64,000 nt of DNA from Mytilisepta virgata (GCA_028015205.1 JAPWFG010000015.1:6634001-6698000), one strand, 5' to 3'. Numbered from the stretch's first letter, positions 1 through 13,972 are shown. Translations and numbers: made by a program. The notes: a model not told the origin generated them from the letters alone.

Positions 1-460
1 CGCAGGGGTCGAATTTCGATAAATTGTAAATTTAAGCTTGAGACATAAACTCATCTTTCATTTTTCTAATTATGCATTTTATTTCTATACAGTAGTGTCA
101 TTTGTAAATGCGCAACGAGGTTTTAGAATTATTTTTCTAAAATCGGGGACCACAGGGGTCAAATAAGGAAACGTTGTAAATTTAAACTTGTGACGTAAAC
201 TCCTCTTTCATTTTTCAATTTATGCATGTTATTTCTATTCAATATTATTATACACCATATGAAGATGTGCATTAAGCTTTTAAAATTTTGATTTTCAAAA
301 CTTGCGGCCCATAGGTTTGAATTTCAAAAATGATTTTAAGCTTGTGACCTAAACTTTTTTTTCATTTTACATTGGAGTTAGACATTTATTTTCGATGCCG
401 ACGATAGCTTTCTTGTTTTGCATGCAGCTACATGTCTTCGTCAAAAGAAATAAATCAGTG
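1..460. repeat. Degenerate tandem repeat, about 155-bp period
   Basis: Three diverged copies begin near 2, 153 and 309. Each reads roughly: an AGGGGTC-like start, a TTTAARCTTGTGA block, a CTTTCATTTT block, then TATGCATKTTATTTC. The first copy may continue off the left edge. No coding signal is visible. Confidence 0.6.
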
Positions 461-493
461 TTTGTGTAAGATTTGTGAATGATATTATTTTTA

Positions 494-1600
494 GGTCACC
501 TGGTCAAAGGTTATCTTATCAATTGGCGTTCGTCGTCTGTCCACAATTTTCAGAAAGATCTTCTCTGAACCCTTTGGCAGGTAACCCTCTTTCAGAATAG
601 AATCATAGAACCCCGCAATTCAAGATGTCCTCCGGATCCGAGGACATAGGTGTGCTTATTAATTCATCATTATATCTTTAACCGGATTTCCAACATTTCG
701 ATCTCGAGCTCTGCTGATTAGTTTTCAGTCAACGAAATGGCCATAGTGCTTTAAATTTATTGAGGTGTTTTGTGATAAATTTTATTTTAACATTTTAATT
801 TTCTAACACTGGGGCATTCAAGGGTCAAATATTGTTTAAAGGTTCCTCAGACAGTCCTCGCTAAATTCTATCGATCAGAACTAAAATGGTCGATAGAGTC
901 GAACATAGTTTAACGTAGAACCCCACGGGAAAATTCACTTTAAAATCTTTTTCTGTGAAACCAGCGAACAATTGGAACCCAACTTGACACGATCCTAAGT
1001 CGGTCCTCTGTCAGAATTGTATCCAATGTAAGATGGCCGAAAATAACCCTATGGGAAAATTCACAAAGAGACTTCTTGTTTGAAACCAATTAGCCAGCTG
1101 CAACCCAACTTAACAGCAATATATGGCCCTCCATAAGAGTTATATCAAATTATCTCCTCCGCAATCTAAGATGACCACCACAGTCGACCTTATGGAAAAC
1201 TTTTCATGAAACCAGGGAGCCAATTGTAACGCAGCAACTTAGGTCATCCTCTACCGGATAACAATGATTTTCAATGAACTCGCCTATCATCCAAAATAGC
1301 CACCAGAGCTGAACATAGAACCCGATAGGACCCAATAGGAAAATTCAATTCAAAGGCTTCTTGCGTGAATCCCGTGAGCCTTAATTGAAACTTACTTAGC
1401 AGCAGCGGTTTTTAGATGTGTCTGTATTAGAATTCTCTAATTACCTCGCTCGCTTGGCAATGTTGGTTATGTGGTACTCTTTCTGACCTATGGGAAACTT
1501 CTTAAAAAAATATTGTCTGATATCACTTCGGAATGCTGCTAGTAGCAACGGTCCTTAGGGGGTTCTCTTTCGTACTTGTATCCATGGCAACCAAAATTGA
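494..1600. repeat. Diverged copy of the CTCACCTGG dispersed repeat family
   Basis: It opens with a GGTCACCTGG-like end and a GGCGTTCGTCGTCTGTCC block. It then carries diverged internal copies of a module with AAGATGGCC, CCTATGGGAAAATTCA and GTCCTCTGTCAGAATTGTATCC. The same modules are seen near 52.8 and 57.8 kb. It is non-coding and older than the other copies in the window. Confidence 0.55.
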
Positions 1601-1822
1601 CATGTGCAAACAATTTATTCTGTTTTAAGTCTACAAATGATATTCAAATGACCGATAGAGGCTCATAAGAGATTCTAGTTACACTGTTTGTCACGAAATC
1701 ATACACTGACAATATTAAAAAGTGGTTTCAAAGGAATGTAAACTGTTGTTCGATTGAGCGACCTGTAGATATAAAAATAGCATTCAGATGTCGTATTTTA
1801 ATTATTTTAATATAGAACACAC

Positions 1823-2072
1823 CTGTAAATTCATCATCAATTCCAGGCAAAGTACATCTTAGAAAATTCACAAAATCCAATATTTTCTTTCCAGGAAGGT
1901 TAATCTCTCGAGCGTCTTTCTCCATAAAGTCTGCTGTCAACATTCTTTCAAATACTGGCGATTCTTTAGCTAACTGATCTCTGTTAACATAAAACTTTGA
2001 TTTTTTTATCTTCAGAATAAGATTGGTTTCAGTAAAAGGAGATTGCCTTCGCTCAAATTCTTCAGTACATAT
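1823..2072 (-). pseudogene. BTB/POZ domain exon (frame broken upstream)
   Basis: The frame read from 2072 down to 1823 contains KKSKFYVNRDQLAKESPVF followed by ERMLTADFMEKDAREINLP. This is the beta-strand, helix and strand pattern of a BTB/POZ domain (x-F-x-V-N-x-x-x-L-A-x-x-S-P-V-F, then an E-I-x-L-P strand). BTB domains mediate dimerisation and often recruit cullin-3 ubiquitin ligases. The exon ends in frame at a good donor (ACAG|GTGTGT, 1823/1822), so more exons were expected at lower coordinates; I could not find them. Upstream, this frame meets a TGA at 2073-2075, while the coding-like acidic segment at 2209-2060 is in a different frame. Either one base is missing or extra near 2060-2075, or this is a pseudogene. 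The BTB identity is fairly secure; integrity is not. Confidence 0.6.
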
Positions 2073-2209
2073 TCATCCACACTGGAAAAAGATGAATCAT
2101 CGTCTTCAAACTCCGATTCCTCCGTACTGTCCGGTGGCGTGTTGCACTCGGACGTCGGGTCATCAATGTCGACCTGAATGTTTTCCACAGTCTTAATCAG
2201 GCCCTCCAT
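2012..2209 (-). CDS. Acidic N-terminal segment of the BTB gene (possible first coding exon)
   Basis: After a good acceptor (CTACTTGCAG|ATGG, exon from 2209) the frame opens MEGLIKTVENIQ and continues through an acidic Ser/Glu/Asp stretch (TEESEFEDDDSSFSSVDEY). Codon use is richer in G and C than the surroundings, as in real coding sequence. The frame runs into a stop at 2012-2014, just after entering sequence whose BTB coding sense lies in another frame. A 59-bp GT-AG excision (about 2068 to 2010) would restore frame, but it removes the first BTB strand and would be very short. A one-base indel is the simpler reading. Function beyond the BTB partner is unknown. Confidence 0.45.
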   Translation of the reverse strand: MEGLIKTVENIQVDIDDPTSECNTPPDSTEESEFEDDDSSFSSVDEYVLKNLSEGNLLLLKPILF

Positions 2210-2368
2210 CTGCAAGTAGATAGAGAATAATACATGACAAAATCCGTACCACATGTCGTATCTTCCCGAGATTTCAATATCAGCCTGATCGAGGGGTGAT
2301 ACGGCATGTGATACGGTTTTTAACATGTTTTATACGCTTTATATCTTTCAAAAGTGATTTATTTTTTT

Positions 2369-2380
2369 GGTCACGTGACC
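2369..2380. promoter_or_regulatory. Perfect CACGTG palindrome (E-box/CLEAR-like), next to CCAAT
   Basis: GGTCACGTGACC is a 12-bp perfect palindrome containing the GTCACGTGAC form bound by bHLH-zip factors of the MITF/TFEB/USF type, followed at once by CCAAT. It lies about 160 bp upstream of the candidate first BTB exon on the minus strand, a plausible promoter position. This is motif matching only. Confidence 0.35.
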
Positions 2381-2559
2381 AATACCATTTTAGGGGGTAT
2401 GATAAAGGGGTGATGATATCGATATTGAACGAAACCTTTTCTAAAAAGATCGATTTGTCCCTACATATCGTATATGCGATCGCTGTCATTATTACAAGTT
2501 ACAACACAGAGTCTGTAGTAACATTGAAATTTTACTACAAAATTGTTGTACGGTGAGGC

Positions 2560-4055
2560 GATAGTTTAGTCTGCAGCTATGTAAGGCTTAAACAATTCAT
2601 AAAAATCAAATCTTCGATGATGTAGGCCTTTTCAATTCATTTAAATTACTGTTTTGTAAACTAATAAAACAAGTATTCATATTAACCATATTTTAATAAT
2701 CCTTTTGAAACATTCATTAGTTGCTCGGTGAACGGACAAAAGACACAATGTTTATCAAACGATATGGGATCGTTCACATGTACAACTCTATTAAAGACCA
2801 AACCAACTAATCATTTCTGTAATTGATTTTTTCTTGAAACTCAACATATTCGTTCTTGGTGGTTTTTTGAACGATATTAGCGAATAAAAAAGATAGGTCA
2901 CCGAATTCGTTTCGTTGCTATAGTACCGCAAAAAATGCTTACATTCAGCCAGATGCTAAATTTACGGCATATTTTTCGAATGATGGCATTTCCGTCATGA
3001 AAGTCGAATTTTTATACGGACTTTTGTGTTGGCTTCCAGAATATATATATTTTTTCACTGTAACAAAGAAAACGGTTTCCCATAACGCAATGACCACGTA
3101 TTCTGCTCTAAAGGCCTTTCCCGCGCAAATTTGGGTCAATTTTTACTGCATATTCTATTGAGTTTTGAAAAATCTGTAATTGATTTTTTTCTTAAATTTT
3201 TATACTGTGTTTAGTTATTCATTGTTGTCAGAATAATACAAAAAAAAATGATAGGTCACCGACTTCATAAGAAAAATAAAACGGATTTAACGTCGAAAAA
3301 ATGACATATTCAGCTACGCCAAGCTTAGTTTTGTTTTCTCAATAAACATGACGTCACAATAAGCAAAAAAGAACTTTCCCTTCAAGTCACCGTGTCGCCC
3401 AACAGCATCTATCAACTACATCCATCAGTGTACTAGGCACTGTCATACCGGAAGGACACGAGCGTACCTGTGCACAATGAGATGTGCGTACGGTTGGACT
3501 ATTCTAAAATTAGCATCCCAAAATAGACGAAAAGAAACTTTTAAGTAAAAAATTACTCGTTTAATTTCTATGGAAGCAATTAATATTTAAATATATCATG
3601 TCTTAATTATTCATTTATCGTCAGAATATAACTTGTAGATTTTTCATTGCGGAAGTAATTTTATTTCACCTTGTAGATAATCTATTTATAGTTTGGTATT
3701 GCTACATAACAACTATGCAGTTATAGTTAAGATTACAGAAAAAATGAAATAAATCAATAGTAAAAATTGTTCAAATTAGTGGAACCTACCCGGTGTTCTG
3801 ATTTTTTTTTTCATTTTCTGTAATCAGTATGTTCAAAATGTGCATTGGTAATCATCGTAAATATGCAAATATAACTGATCGACTTGCTGCATAACTTCGT
3901 AATAAATATTAATGAAAAGTCACCATTATTTCCACTTCCTAAATATTTTGCCTTCGATACATGCTAACCTAATGCAATAAAAATGTTTTATAAAGTGTTG
4001 CGATAAATCATTGAGCTATCATAATAATACTTATAATCCTCTTTAGGGTTATATT
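2560..4055. other. AT-rich non-coding stretch
   Basis: I see no exon, RNA gene or clear repeat boundary here. The short ORFs lack coding character. Confidence 0.5.
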
Positions 4056-4059
4056 AGGA

Positions 4060-4745
4060 TGTCTGTTCTTACAAAAGTTTTTTAATAATAGCTATATAAA
4101 TTTAGGAATTTTATTATTATAAACAAAACAAATTATGTTAATTAATTAACCATTTCATGTAAATGACCATTGTAAAAGTGATTTGTGTAATAAAACATTT
4201 CAATTTCCTCACAAAAACATTGTATTGGGGAGGCAAAAACTGAAGCCAATACAAGATATTTAAGTACATTACATGTATATACATGTATTGCGTTTCTTTC
4301 TTTTTAAATGTAACAAGACTGTTAACATTGAGTCCATTTATGTGCTTCTCTAAAGTAGCTTAAATCTCAAGTTAAACCATATTTTGATAACTAAAAGAAT
4401 ACAAAATATAAATTAGAAAAATAAAAAATGAATAAAATGACTTCGTGGTTAAATTAAACATTAATTTAACTTATATTATATATATACTTTTAGTCAAATA
4501 AAATTGGAATTAATTACATTTCTGTGAAATATATTAACTATTTATTTCTTTTTGAGAATTAAATTATAGCTTTTTAATAGTTAAAATAGTTTTTTTTCGC
4601 TTTCATATGCGCAATGCTACGAAATGGATGATATACATGTAAATTATTCGTACCTTATTATTCAGAAAATTCCTATTTTGATACCTTTTGTAAGAATAGC
4701 CTATAGACTATTGTTACGAACGTTTGTTTGAATAGACACTTCCAT
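4060..4745 (-). mobile_element. Copy 1 of a roughly 0.7-kb element with inverted ends, left of satellite array 1
   Basis: The ends at about 4066-4125 and 4650-4745 are inverted copies of a module with TTCTTACAAAAG and AGGAATTTT blocks. The interior (about 4230-4720) aligns in reverse complement with 23010-23520: shared blocks include CCAATACAAGATATTT, TTTATGTGC and TTTTTAATAGTTAAAAT. This makes it one of two diverged copies of a non-autonomous DNA element. No transposase is visible. The strand is given relative to the copy at 23 kb. Confidence 0.55.
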
Positions 4746-5017
4746 TATATTATGAAGATTACTGTCAAAAACGAGAAAACTCAAAAGACAAAATACAAGA
4801 TAGTCCAATTCGTACCAAATCTGGTGAAATGGAATACGCACAGCACTGTAACCCCATAATTTCGTCATTTTCATGCGTTTGTTTTTAATTTTTAGCTTTA
4901 GTTCTTTCAATTGATAAGTTACCCTGTGGTGTAAATTTTCATTCTAACAGATATCCCTAACATAAAAAAACTGCGATACTGAATTTTCTAAAGCGCTGAA
5001 AAGGATGCAAAAAGGAT

Positions 5018-8000
5018 AATACATCCTAGGAATAACATCCGCGAGTGTACAGGTGGTATGTCAGGTATACTACATCCCAAGACAGTACATCCACGAAGGC
5101 ACCTGTAGTTTATAAGGTATACTACATCCCCAGAGAGTACATCCACGAGGGTACCTGTGGTATATAAGGTATAATACATTCCAAAACAGTACATCCACGA
5201 GGGTACCTGTAGCATATAAGGTATACTACATCCCCATACAGTACATCCACGAGGGTACCTGTGGTATATAAGATATTCAATATCCTCAGACATCACATCT
5301 ACGAGGGTACCTGTGGTACATAAAATATACTGTGGTATATAAAGTATACTACATCCCCATACAGTACATCAACGAGGGTACCTGTGGTATATAAGGTATA
5401 ATACATCCCTATACAGTACATCCACGAGGGTACCTGTGGTAAATAAGGTATACTACATCACCAGACATTACATCCACGAGGGTACTTGTGGTATACAAGG
5501 TATAATACACCCCCAGATAGTACATCAACGAGGGTACTTGTAGCATATAAGGTATACTACATGCCCATACAGTACATCCACGAGGGTACCTGTGGTATAT
5601 AAGGTATTCAACATCTTCAGACATCACATCCACGAGGGTACCTGTGGTATATAAAGTATACGACATCCTCAGACAGTACATCCTTGAGGGTACGTATGTT
5701 ATATCAGGTATACTACATCCCCAGACAGTACATCCACGAGGGTACCTGTAGTATACAAGATATACTACATCCCAATACAGTACATTCACGAGGGTACCTG
5801 TGGTAAATGAGGTATACAACATCCTCAGACATCACATCCACAAGGGTACCTGTGGTATATAAGATATAATAGATCCCCAGACAGTACATCCACGAGGGTA
5901 CCTGTAGCATACAAGGTATACTACATCCCCATACAGTACATCCACGAGGGTAACTGTGGTATACAAGGTATACAACATCCTCAGACATCACATCCACGAT
6001 GGTACCTGTGGTATATAAGGTATACTACATCCCCAGAGAGTACATCCACGATGGTACCTGTGGTATATAAGGTATACTACATCCTCAGACATCACATCCA
6101 CGAGGGTACCTGTGGTATATGAGGTATAATACATTCCAAAACAGTACATGCACGAGGGTACCTGTAGCATATAAGGTATACTACATCCCCATACAGTACA
6201 TCCACGAGGGTACCTGTGGTATATAAGATATTCAATATCCTCAGACATCACATCTACGAGGGTACCTGTGGTACATAAAATATACTGTGGTATATAAAGT
6301 ATACTACATCCCCAGACAGTACATCCACTAGGGTACCTGTAGTATATAAGGTATAATACATCCCCATACAGTACATCCACGAGGGTAACTATGGTATACA
6401 AGGTATACAACATCCTCAGACATCACATCCACGATGGTACCTGTGGTATATAAGGTATACTACATCCCCAGAGAGTACATCCACGAGGGTACCTGTGGTA
6501 TATAAGGTATAATACATCCCCATACAGTACATCCACGAGGGTAACTATGGTATACAAGGTATACAACATCCTCAGACATCACATCCACGATGGTACCTGT
6601 GGTATATAAGGTATACTACATCCCCATAGAGTACATCCACGATGGTACCTGTGGTATATAAGGTATACTACATCCCCAGAGAGTACATCCACGAGGGTAC
6701 CTGTGGTATATAAGGTATAATACATTCCAAAACAGTACATCCACTAGGGTACCTGTAGCATATAAGGTATACTACATACGAGGGTACCTGTGGTACATAA
6801 AATATACTGTGGTATATAAAGTATACTACATCCCCATACAGTAAATCAACGAGGGTACCTGTGGTATGTAAGGTATACTACATCCCTATACAGTACATCC
6901 ACGAGGGTACCTGTGGTAAATAAGGTATACTACATCACCAGACATTACATCCACGAGGGTACCTGTGGTATACACGGTATACTACATCACCAGACATTAC
7001 ATCCACGAGGGTACCTGTGGTATATAAGGTATACTACATCCCGGGACATTACATCCACGAGGGTACCTGTAGTATATAAAGTATACTACATGCCTAGACA
7101 GTACATCCACGAGGGTACCTGTGGTATATAAGGTATACAATATCCTCAGACATCACATCCACGAGGGTACCTGTGGTATATAAGATATAATACATCCCCA
7201 GACAGTACATCTAATAGGGTACCTGTAGTATATAAGGTATAATACATCCCCAGACAGTACATCCAATAGGGTACCTGTGGTATATAAGGTATACTACATC
7301 CCCAGAGTACATGCACGAGGGTAACTGTGGTATATAAGGTATACAACATCCCCATACAGTACATCAACTAGAGTACCTGTGGTATATAAGGTATGCAACA
7401 TCCTCAGACATTACATCCACGAGGGTACCTGTGGTATATAAGGTATACTACATCCCGGGACATTACATCCACGAGGGTACCTGTAGTATATAAAGTATAC
7501 TACATGCCTAGACAGTACATCCACGAGGGTACCTGTGGTATATAAGGTATACAATATCCTCAGACATCACATCCACGAGGGTACCTGTGGTATATAAGAT
7601 ATAATACATCCCCAGACAGTACATCCACTAGAGTACCTGTAGTATATAAGGTATAATACATCCCCATACAGTACATCCACGAGGGTAACTGTGGTATACA
7701 AGGTATACAACATCCTCAGACATCACATCCACGATGGTACCTGTGGTATATAAGGTATATTACATCCCCAGAGAGTACATCCACGAGGGTACCTGTGGTA
7801 TATAAGGTATACAACATCCTCAGACATCACATCCACAAGGGTACCTGTGGTATATAAGGTATAATACATTCCAAAACAGTACATCCACGAGGGTACCTGT
7901 AGCATATAAGGTATACTACATCCCCATACAGTACATCCACGAGGGTACCTGTGGTATATAAGATATTCAATATCCTCAGACATCACATCTACGAGGGTAC

Positions 8001-9838
8001 CTGTGGTACATAAAATATACTGTGGTATATAAAGTATACTACATCCCCATACAGTACATCAACGAGGGTACCTGTGGTATATAAGGTATAATACATCCCT
8101 ATACAGTACATCCACGAGGGTACCTGTGGTAAATAAGGCATACTACATGACCAGACATTACATCCACGAGGGTACCTGTGGTATACAAGGTATACTACAT
8201 CACCAGACATTACATCCACGAGGGTACCTGTGGTATATAAGGTATACTACATCCCGGGACATTACATCCACGAGGGTACCTGTAGTATATAAAGTATACT
8301 ACATGCCTAGACAGTACATCCACGAGGGTACCTGTGGTATATAAGGTATACAATATCCTCAGACATCACATCCACGAGGGTACCTGTGGTATATAAGATA
8401 TAATACATCCCCAGACAGTACATCCACTAGGGTACCTGTAGTATATAAGGTAAAATACATCCCCATACAGTACATCCACGAGGGTAACTGTGGTATACAA
8501 GGTATACAACATCCTCAGACATCACATCCACGATGGTACCTGTGGTATATAAGGTATACTACATCCCCAGAGAGTTCATCCACGAGGGTACCTGTGGTAT
8601 ATAAGGTATAATACATTCCAAAACGGTACATCCACGAGGGTACCTGTAGCATATAAGGTATACTACATCCCCATACAGTACATCCACGAGGGTACCTGTG
8701 GTATATAAGATATTCAATATCCTCAGACATCACATCTACGAGGGTACCTGTGGTACATAAAATATACTGTGGTATATAAAGTATACTACATCCCCATACA
8801 GTACATCAACGAGGGTACCTGTGGTATATAAGGTATAATACATCCCTATACAGTACATCCACGAGGGTACCTGTGGTAAATAAGGTATACTACATCACCA
8901 GACATTACATCCACGAGGGTACCTGTGGTATACAAGGTATAATACACCCCCAGACAGTACATCAACGAGGGTACTTGTAGCATACATCCTTGAGGGTACG
9001 TATGTTATATCAGGTATACTACATCCCCAGACAGTACATCCACGAGGGTACCTGTAGTATACAAGATATACTACATCCCAATACAGTACATTCACGAGGG
9101 TACCTGTGGTAAATGAGGTATACATCATCCTCAGACATCACATCCACAAGGGTACCTGTGGTATATAAGATATAATAGATCCCCAGACAGTACATCCACG
9201 AGGGTACCTTTAGCATACAAGGTATACTACATCCCCATACAGTACATCCACGAGGGTAACTGTGGTATACAAGGTATACAACATCCTCAGACATCACATC
9301 CACGATGGTACCTGTGGTATATAAGGTATACTACATCCCCAGAGAGTACATCCACGAGGGTACCTGTGGTATATAAGGTATACAACATCCTCAGACATCA
9401 CATCCACAAGGGTACCTGTTGTATATAAGGTATAATACATTCCAAAACAGTACATCCACGAGGGTACCTGTAGCATATAAGGTATACTACATCCCCATAC
9501 AGTACATCCACGAGGGTACCTGTGGTATATAAGGTATACATACTCAGACAGTATATTAACAACGATACCTTTAGTATATAAGATAAATTTCATCCTCCGA
9601 CAGTATATCCACAAGGTAACCTATGGTATACAAGGTATACTACATGCTTAGACATAACATCTACGAGGGTACCTGTGGTATATAAGGTATAGTACATCCT
9701 CAGACAGTGCATCCACGAGGATATCTGTGGTGTACTTGGTACACTGGATCCTCAGACGTTACATCCACAAGAGTACCTGTGGTATACAAAGTACACTACA
9801 TCATCAGGCACTACAACCACTAGGGTTCCTGTGGTTTA
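5018..9838 (+). repeat. Satellite array 1: 52-bp unit, about 93 copies
   Basis: The period is 52 bp, checked for instance by CCACGAGG starting at 5143 and 5195. Each unit carries a KpnI-type GGTACC, a TATATAAGG block, a GTATAC block and a CATCCCCAGACAGTACATCC block. Copies differ at a few positions; edge copies (before 5100 and after 9540) are more diverged, as expected of an ageing array. Long segments repeat within it. The array in 14.8-22.0 kb is the same unit in reverse complement. Open frames on the minus strand have a 52-residue period only because 52 is not a multiple of three, and are not treated as genes. Confidence 0.95.
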
Positions 9839-12800
9839 TTGTCTCACAAAGGGTTGTAAACGTATTACGAAATATATGTTAAGAATTTAAACGTCATATT
9901 TACCCGGTCCATCGTAGATAAAGGTATTTGGCGCCTTTACCATATCTGATAACTTTAACACTAATTTGAAATATACTTACTAGGTATATAAGGTCTTTTA
10001 TATACGTACCATAATCATTCACACAAACAAAGACTACAGATTCAGTAATACGAGCTCATAAAAATCTGACACATACACAATTCGATATGAAAAAGATTTT
10101 ATTAGCGTAGAAAACTGTTTTATGGAAATAATGTGAGAAATCAAAGCAAAACATGAAAGCAATACAAATAAAAAAACATATGCAAAGGAATGAAATATTT
10201 TACTCTACATCAGTGTTTCATGTACACTAAAGTCCGTTTCACCGAGCCGAGTCTGTCATGTTTCATTGATCAAACAAAATACTCGAAAAGCAAATAACAT
10301 AACTGATATGAAATGTTATTTAAATGATGTTACGGCAACTTTTGTATATTTCCGATTTTTGATATTGCTTTCCAGTTTTGCTCCTCCCACGTGAGAAAAT
10401 GGTGTATTGCGGTCTTTACATTTTTGGTCATAGAGGTCACGGTTAAAAAAAAATGAATTGTGGAAACATATTTCATATAGTTAAATACTTATCAATATTG
10501 TGTAGAAAAATAATTCAGATGCAGTCTCTGGAAATAAGTTATTTTCTACCTATCTAAAACTTCAACTTTGTCCAAAAATCGTCGACTTCCACACAAGTAC
10601 GGAACAAGCGATAGCAGGTGCAAAATGTAGTTGCCGTAAGTACATCTCAATCAAAATTTTAATACGACATTATCTGTTTCAAGAAATTCAAAAATGTGAC
10701 AGACTCAGCGAGGTCAAACGTCATTTAATATAATACCCGACAATACTACAACCAGACACTGGGAATGCTCCAATGAATTTAACATGAAAAGAGAGGTATG
10801 ATAAGGGACTTTTTTGTCCCTTGGATTTGCCAAAATGCAAAGTAAAACTGATGTATTAATTTGTATTCTGAAAGTTTTTACTCAACTCCATGTCTTCAAA
10901 AATTGCAGCCAAAATTAGGTACTAGCAATAAATAACAATATTTTAGTCCATATACATGCTTTATTAACCATGGCTCTTTCATTGTGACGCCATATAAAAA
11001 GCTAATTTTTTAAATGATTACACTTTGGCTTCTATACTATTACCTCACTGAAGTATGTGTAGTTCATCCGCTTTCAGAAAAAAATCGACACCATCCTTGT
11101 CAAACCAGCTAGCTGGTGTAAAGAGACAGTGACGACTGCTTTGGAGGTATTTAAGATCTACAATTCCTTTTTCATACTTTTATCTGGGACCAATAAATCA
11201 GATATATTCGTTAGATTGGCCCCACTTTTATACTGCATTCATTCACAATTTATTTTCTCTCTACACTGGTATCTAGTTAAATACACTTCAATTGCTTACC
11301 TATATATATGCTACTTTCATTATAGTATGTGCGGGCCAAATACATTATTTCACCGTTCCGTGTCAAAATTTGGTGTTCTATGTGCATTATTATAGACCCA
11401 TTATACCATTTTGCACTTCAATAAATGTCTTGACTTTTTTTACTAAAACAACTTACATTTATGAATAGATGGACATTTTTGGTGCATATTTTAATACACT
11501 ATATCTATAATGTTCATTTGTCCACATATTTCATTTCTTCATCATACACTAAAATCCGTCTGGGTACATACTATACAACATGTTTGCACTATATATAAAT
11601 GAATTGCATAAGTAAAGAATATAACACGAGGACGGATGCCCGAGTTTGTTATATTATATTTATAGTACAGCCATCAAAATTTAACACATAGATCAACAAC
11701 TTTTTTTTTAATATAGCTGTTGTTATCTCTGCAATAAATAAGAGTATCAAATACAACTGTACTGTAAACAGTATTACACCGTTACTAGCGATTGAATGCT
11801 TTTACCAATCGTCAGGCACAAGTGCTGTCAAGGTGAATAATTGATAAATACTACTGCTTTAACAAGAAGTACACCGATTCGCATACCGATAATCTATATA
11901 TGTTGTATACCACCGATTTATTCTACATTCATTACTACAATAGTTATACAGTTCATCCACTTCTGTAGTAACGATGGGGATAAATTGTGTCACCGTTTCG
12001 TATTGAGACGCAACATCAATTAAGTTTTCTATAAATGGTTAATGTCCGTATTCATAGTTCTTCACCAGTTTACACTACACCAAAAAGAGAACTGTGTAGA
12101 ACACGTTCAGTTTTTAGTAATATCAAATTAAACTTTATTTCCAGGTGTAACCGTGATTAATGAACAATGCTGCCTTTTTCATTGATTGCCGTTCGAGCGG
12201 TCCATACTCGCTATTCCATCTTGTACATTACACTTATTAAGTATTACAGTTGAGTACAATGCATCCTTCAGCATACATGTAATAACTGTAGTTGTATTGA
12301 TCAATCAATTAAGAGTATTTTTATCTACATAATTATATTAACACAGTTTTAAACTACAATGTCCTCTTTATACTATTGCATCGTTTCAAACTACATACTA
12401 CTTCCGATAAATTTACAATATTACACCGCTATGCACAAATCACATTAAAATATGCACTAGTGAAATCCAGGTTTGGAGTCCACAAGTCATTTCTTTGATT
12501 TCGTATTCCAAAAATGACCTGTTAAATTATCACAGGTCGTGTGATGAAGGTTCAAATAAATTCATTTTTAAATTTACAAAATTTCACATTATGCTACTAC
12601 CTAAAAACTGATCTCTAACACTCACTATTAAACAGTTATCAAATGATATTGTAAGTCGTCGATATTGAGACCAGACAGGGTTATACATACCATAATGTGT
12701 CGAAAAGTTTCATTGTTTAAATATCAAAAGGGATGGTGAAAGGATACATAGGAGATTGCATAAAAACGACTGTTGTCTTCAATCTACATGCACCTGTACA

Positions 12801-12978
12801 GGATCTAATTATTTGACTCGGCTGGCTCAAACATTAATTATTAAAAACATAGTCTTCTCGTATGCATACATCTTTCAGGCTTTCTGGTCTAAGATGTCTG
12901 TTGTGGTTCACTTTTTTGATGAATTTTTTTACTATCCTGTACCATACGGACCCGTGAGCAGAATAGTCGCTCAATCCA
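9839..12978. other. Spacer between the satellite arrays, AT-rich, no gene recognised
   Basis: Unique-looking AT-rich sequence. Small ORFs (for example 11129-11395) show no recognisable domain and no convincing splice context. I see no repeat unit of the flanking satellite in it. Confidence 0.5.
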
Positions 12979-13430
12979 TTAACCAGAAGATGAGCATGAG
13001 CAAACTCGTGCACCTAAAATACTAAACATAATATCTTTTTCATTATACCCTTTAAAACTGTCTCGAAGAAGGATACTGTAGCAGATTCCTTTAGCACCAA
13101 GAGTAGTTGCTAATGTACGTTTATTTCCTTTTTCTTCCAAGCGATTTGTCCAATATAATCCATCGCAAGGTGGCTTCAACTTATTGCAAAGTAGCACGAC
13201 ATTTAGATAATTATACATCTCGACAGCAATACCATTGCTACGATGTAACTGATGGGGATTTAAGCTTTCTTTATCCTCCTCCAACTTGGCATTGATTCTT
13301 TGTATCGTAGCTTTTTCATGGTCTGCCCTTCTCTGTTCCTTTGTTCTAAATGGAACAGGTTTGTCTTCTGCATACACATGTTCGGATGGTTCGATGTCTG
13401 GCAGATCTAAATCCTCGTGCTGATCTTTAG
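12979..13430 (-). CDS. Terminal exon of an unrecognised gene
   Basis: A pyrimidine-rich acceptor (TTTCTTGTAG|CT) opens a frame of about 150 codons that runs to a stop at 12979. The predicted segment starts with acidic residues (KDQHEDLDLPDIEPSEH), has a charged, probably helical middle (RTKEQRRADHEKATIQRINAKL by eye), and ends Cys/Ser-rich. The first base of its first codon comes from an upstream exon. The nearest upstream candidate on this strand is the finger exon at 14412, but I could not fix its donor. No family recognised; a domesticated or recent transposon gene is possible. It lies between two inverted satellite arrays. Confidence 0.45.
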
Positions 13431-13972
13431 CTACAAGAAAGTAAAATACCAAAAAATAAGTTGTGTATGACTAAAATGTAGATGCTGAACGGACAGTTTT
13501 CTGCTTCAGATACTCTATTTACCCGGACATTTCATTTATTATGGTCCGGAGAGTGAGCGCCTTACCTCTGGAAGGGGGGACAATTTTTTTTCAGCAGTCC
13601 AAATTAGTGGAGACTATTTTTTGCGAACAACTAGAAAAATGGGGGAATCACATTTAAAAAAAATCTATAACTTGCAAAATATATAAGAAACCTTTTTGTA
13701 AATTGAGGATTAAAATGTTACTCTTTTCCTCATCTTTAGTCAATTTAGTCCTGTGATTTCTTTTTCTCTGTCTGCAACTTTGTCTGATGAAATTAGGCTT
13801 TTTAATCTTAATCTTTATATAGTATCTTTGATCTTGAAAAGTATTGAACAATAACAGAAATGCAACTTTTGCCAAAGGAAAGTGTTTTCCATTTAAATCA
13901 TTATCTGAATTATACGCTGATCAATTACCTGTTTGCTAGATAACTTGATGAACAAAATATGAAAATAGCAAG

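Noticed and set aside
4988..9614. Many minus-strand ORFs in array 1 with YLIYHRYPRGCTVWGCSIP-like repeats
   Set aside because: They translate the 52-bp satellite through all three frames, giving a false 52-residue protein repeat. Stops interrupt at random, starts do not align, and unit differences do not favour silent changes.
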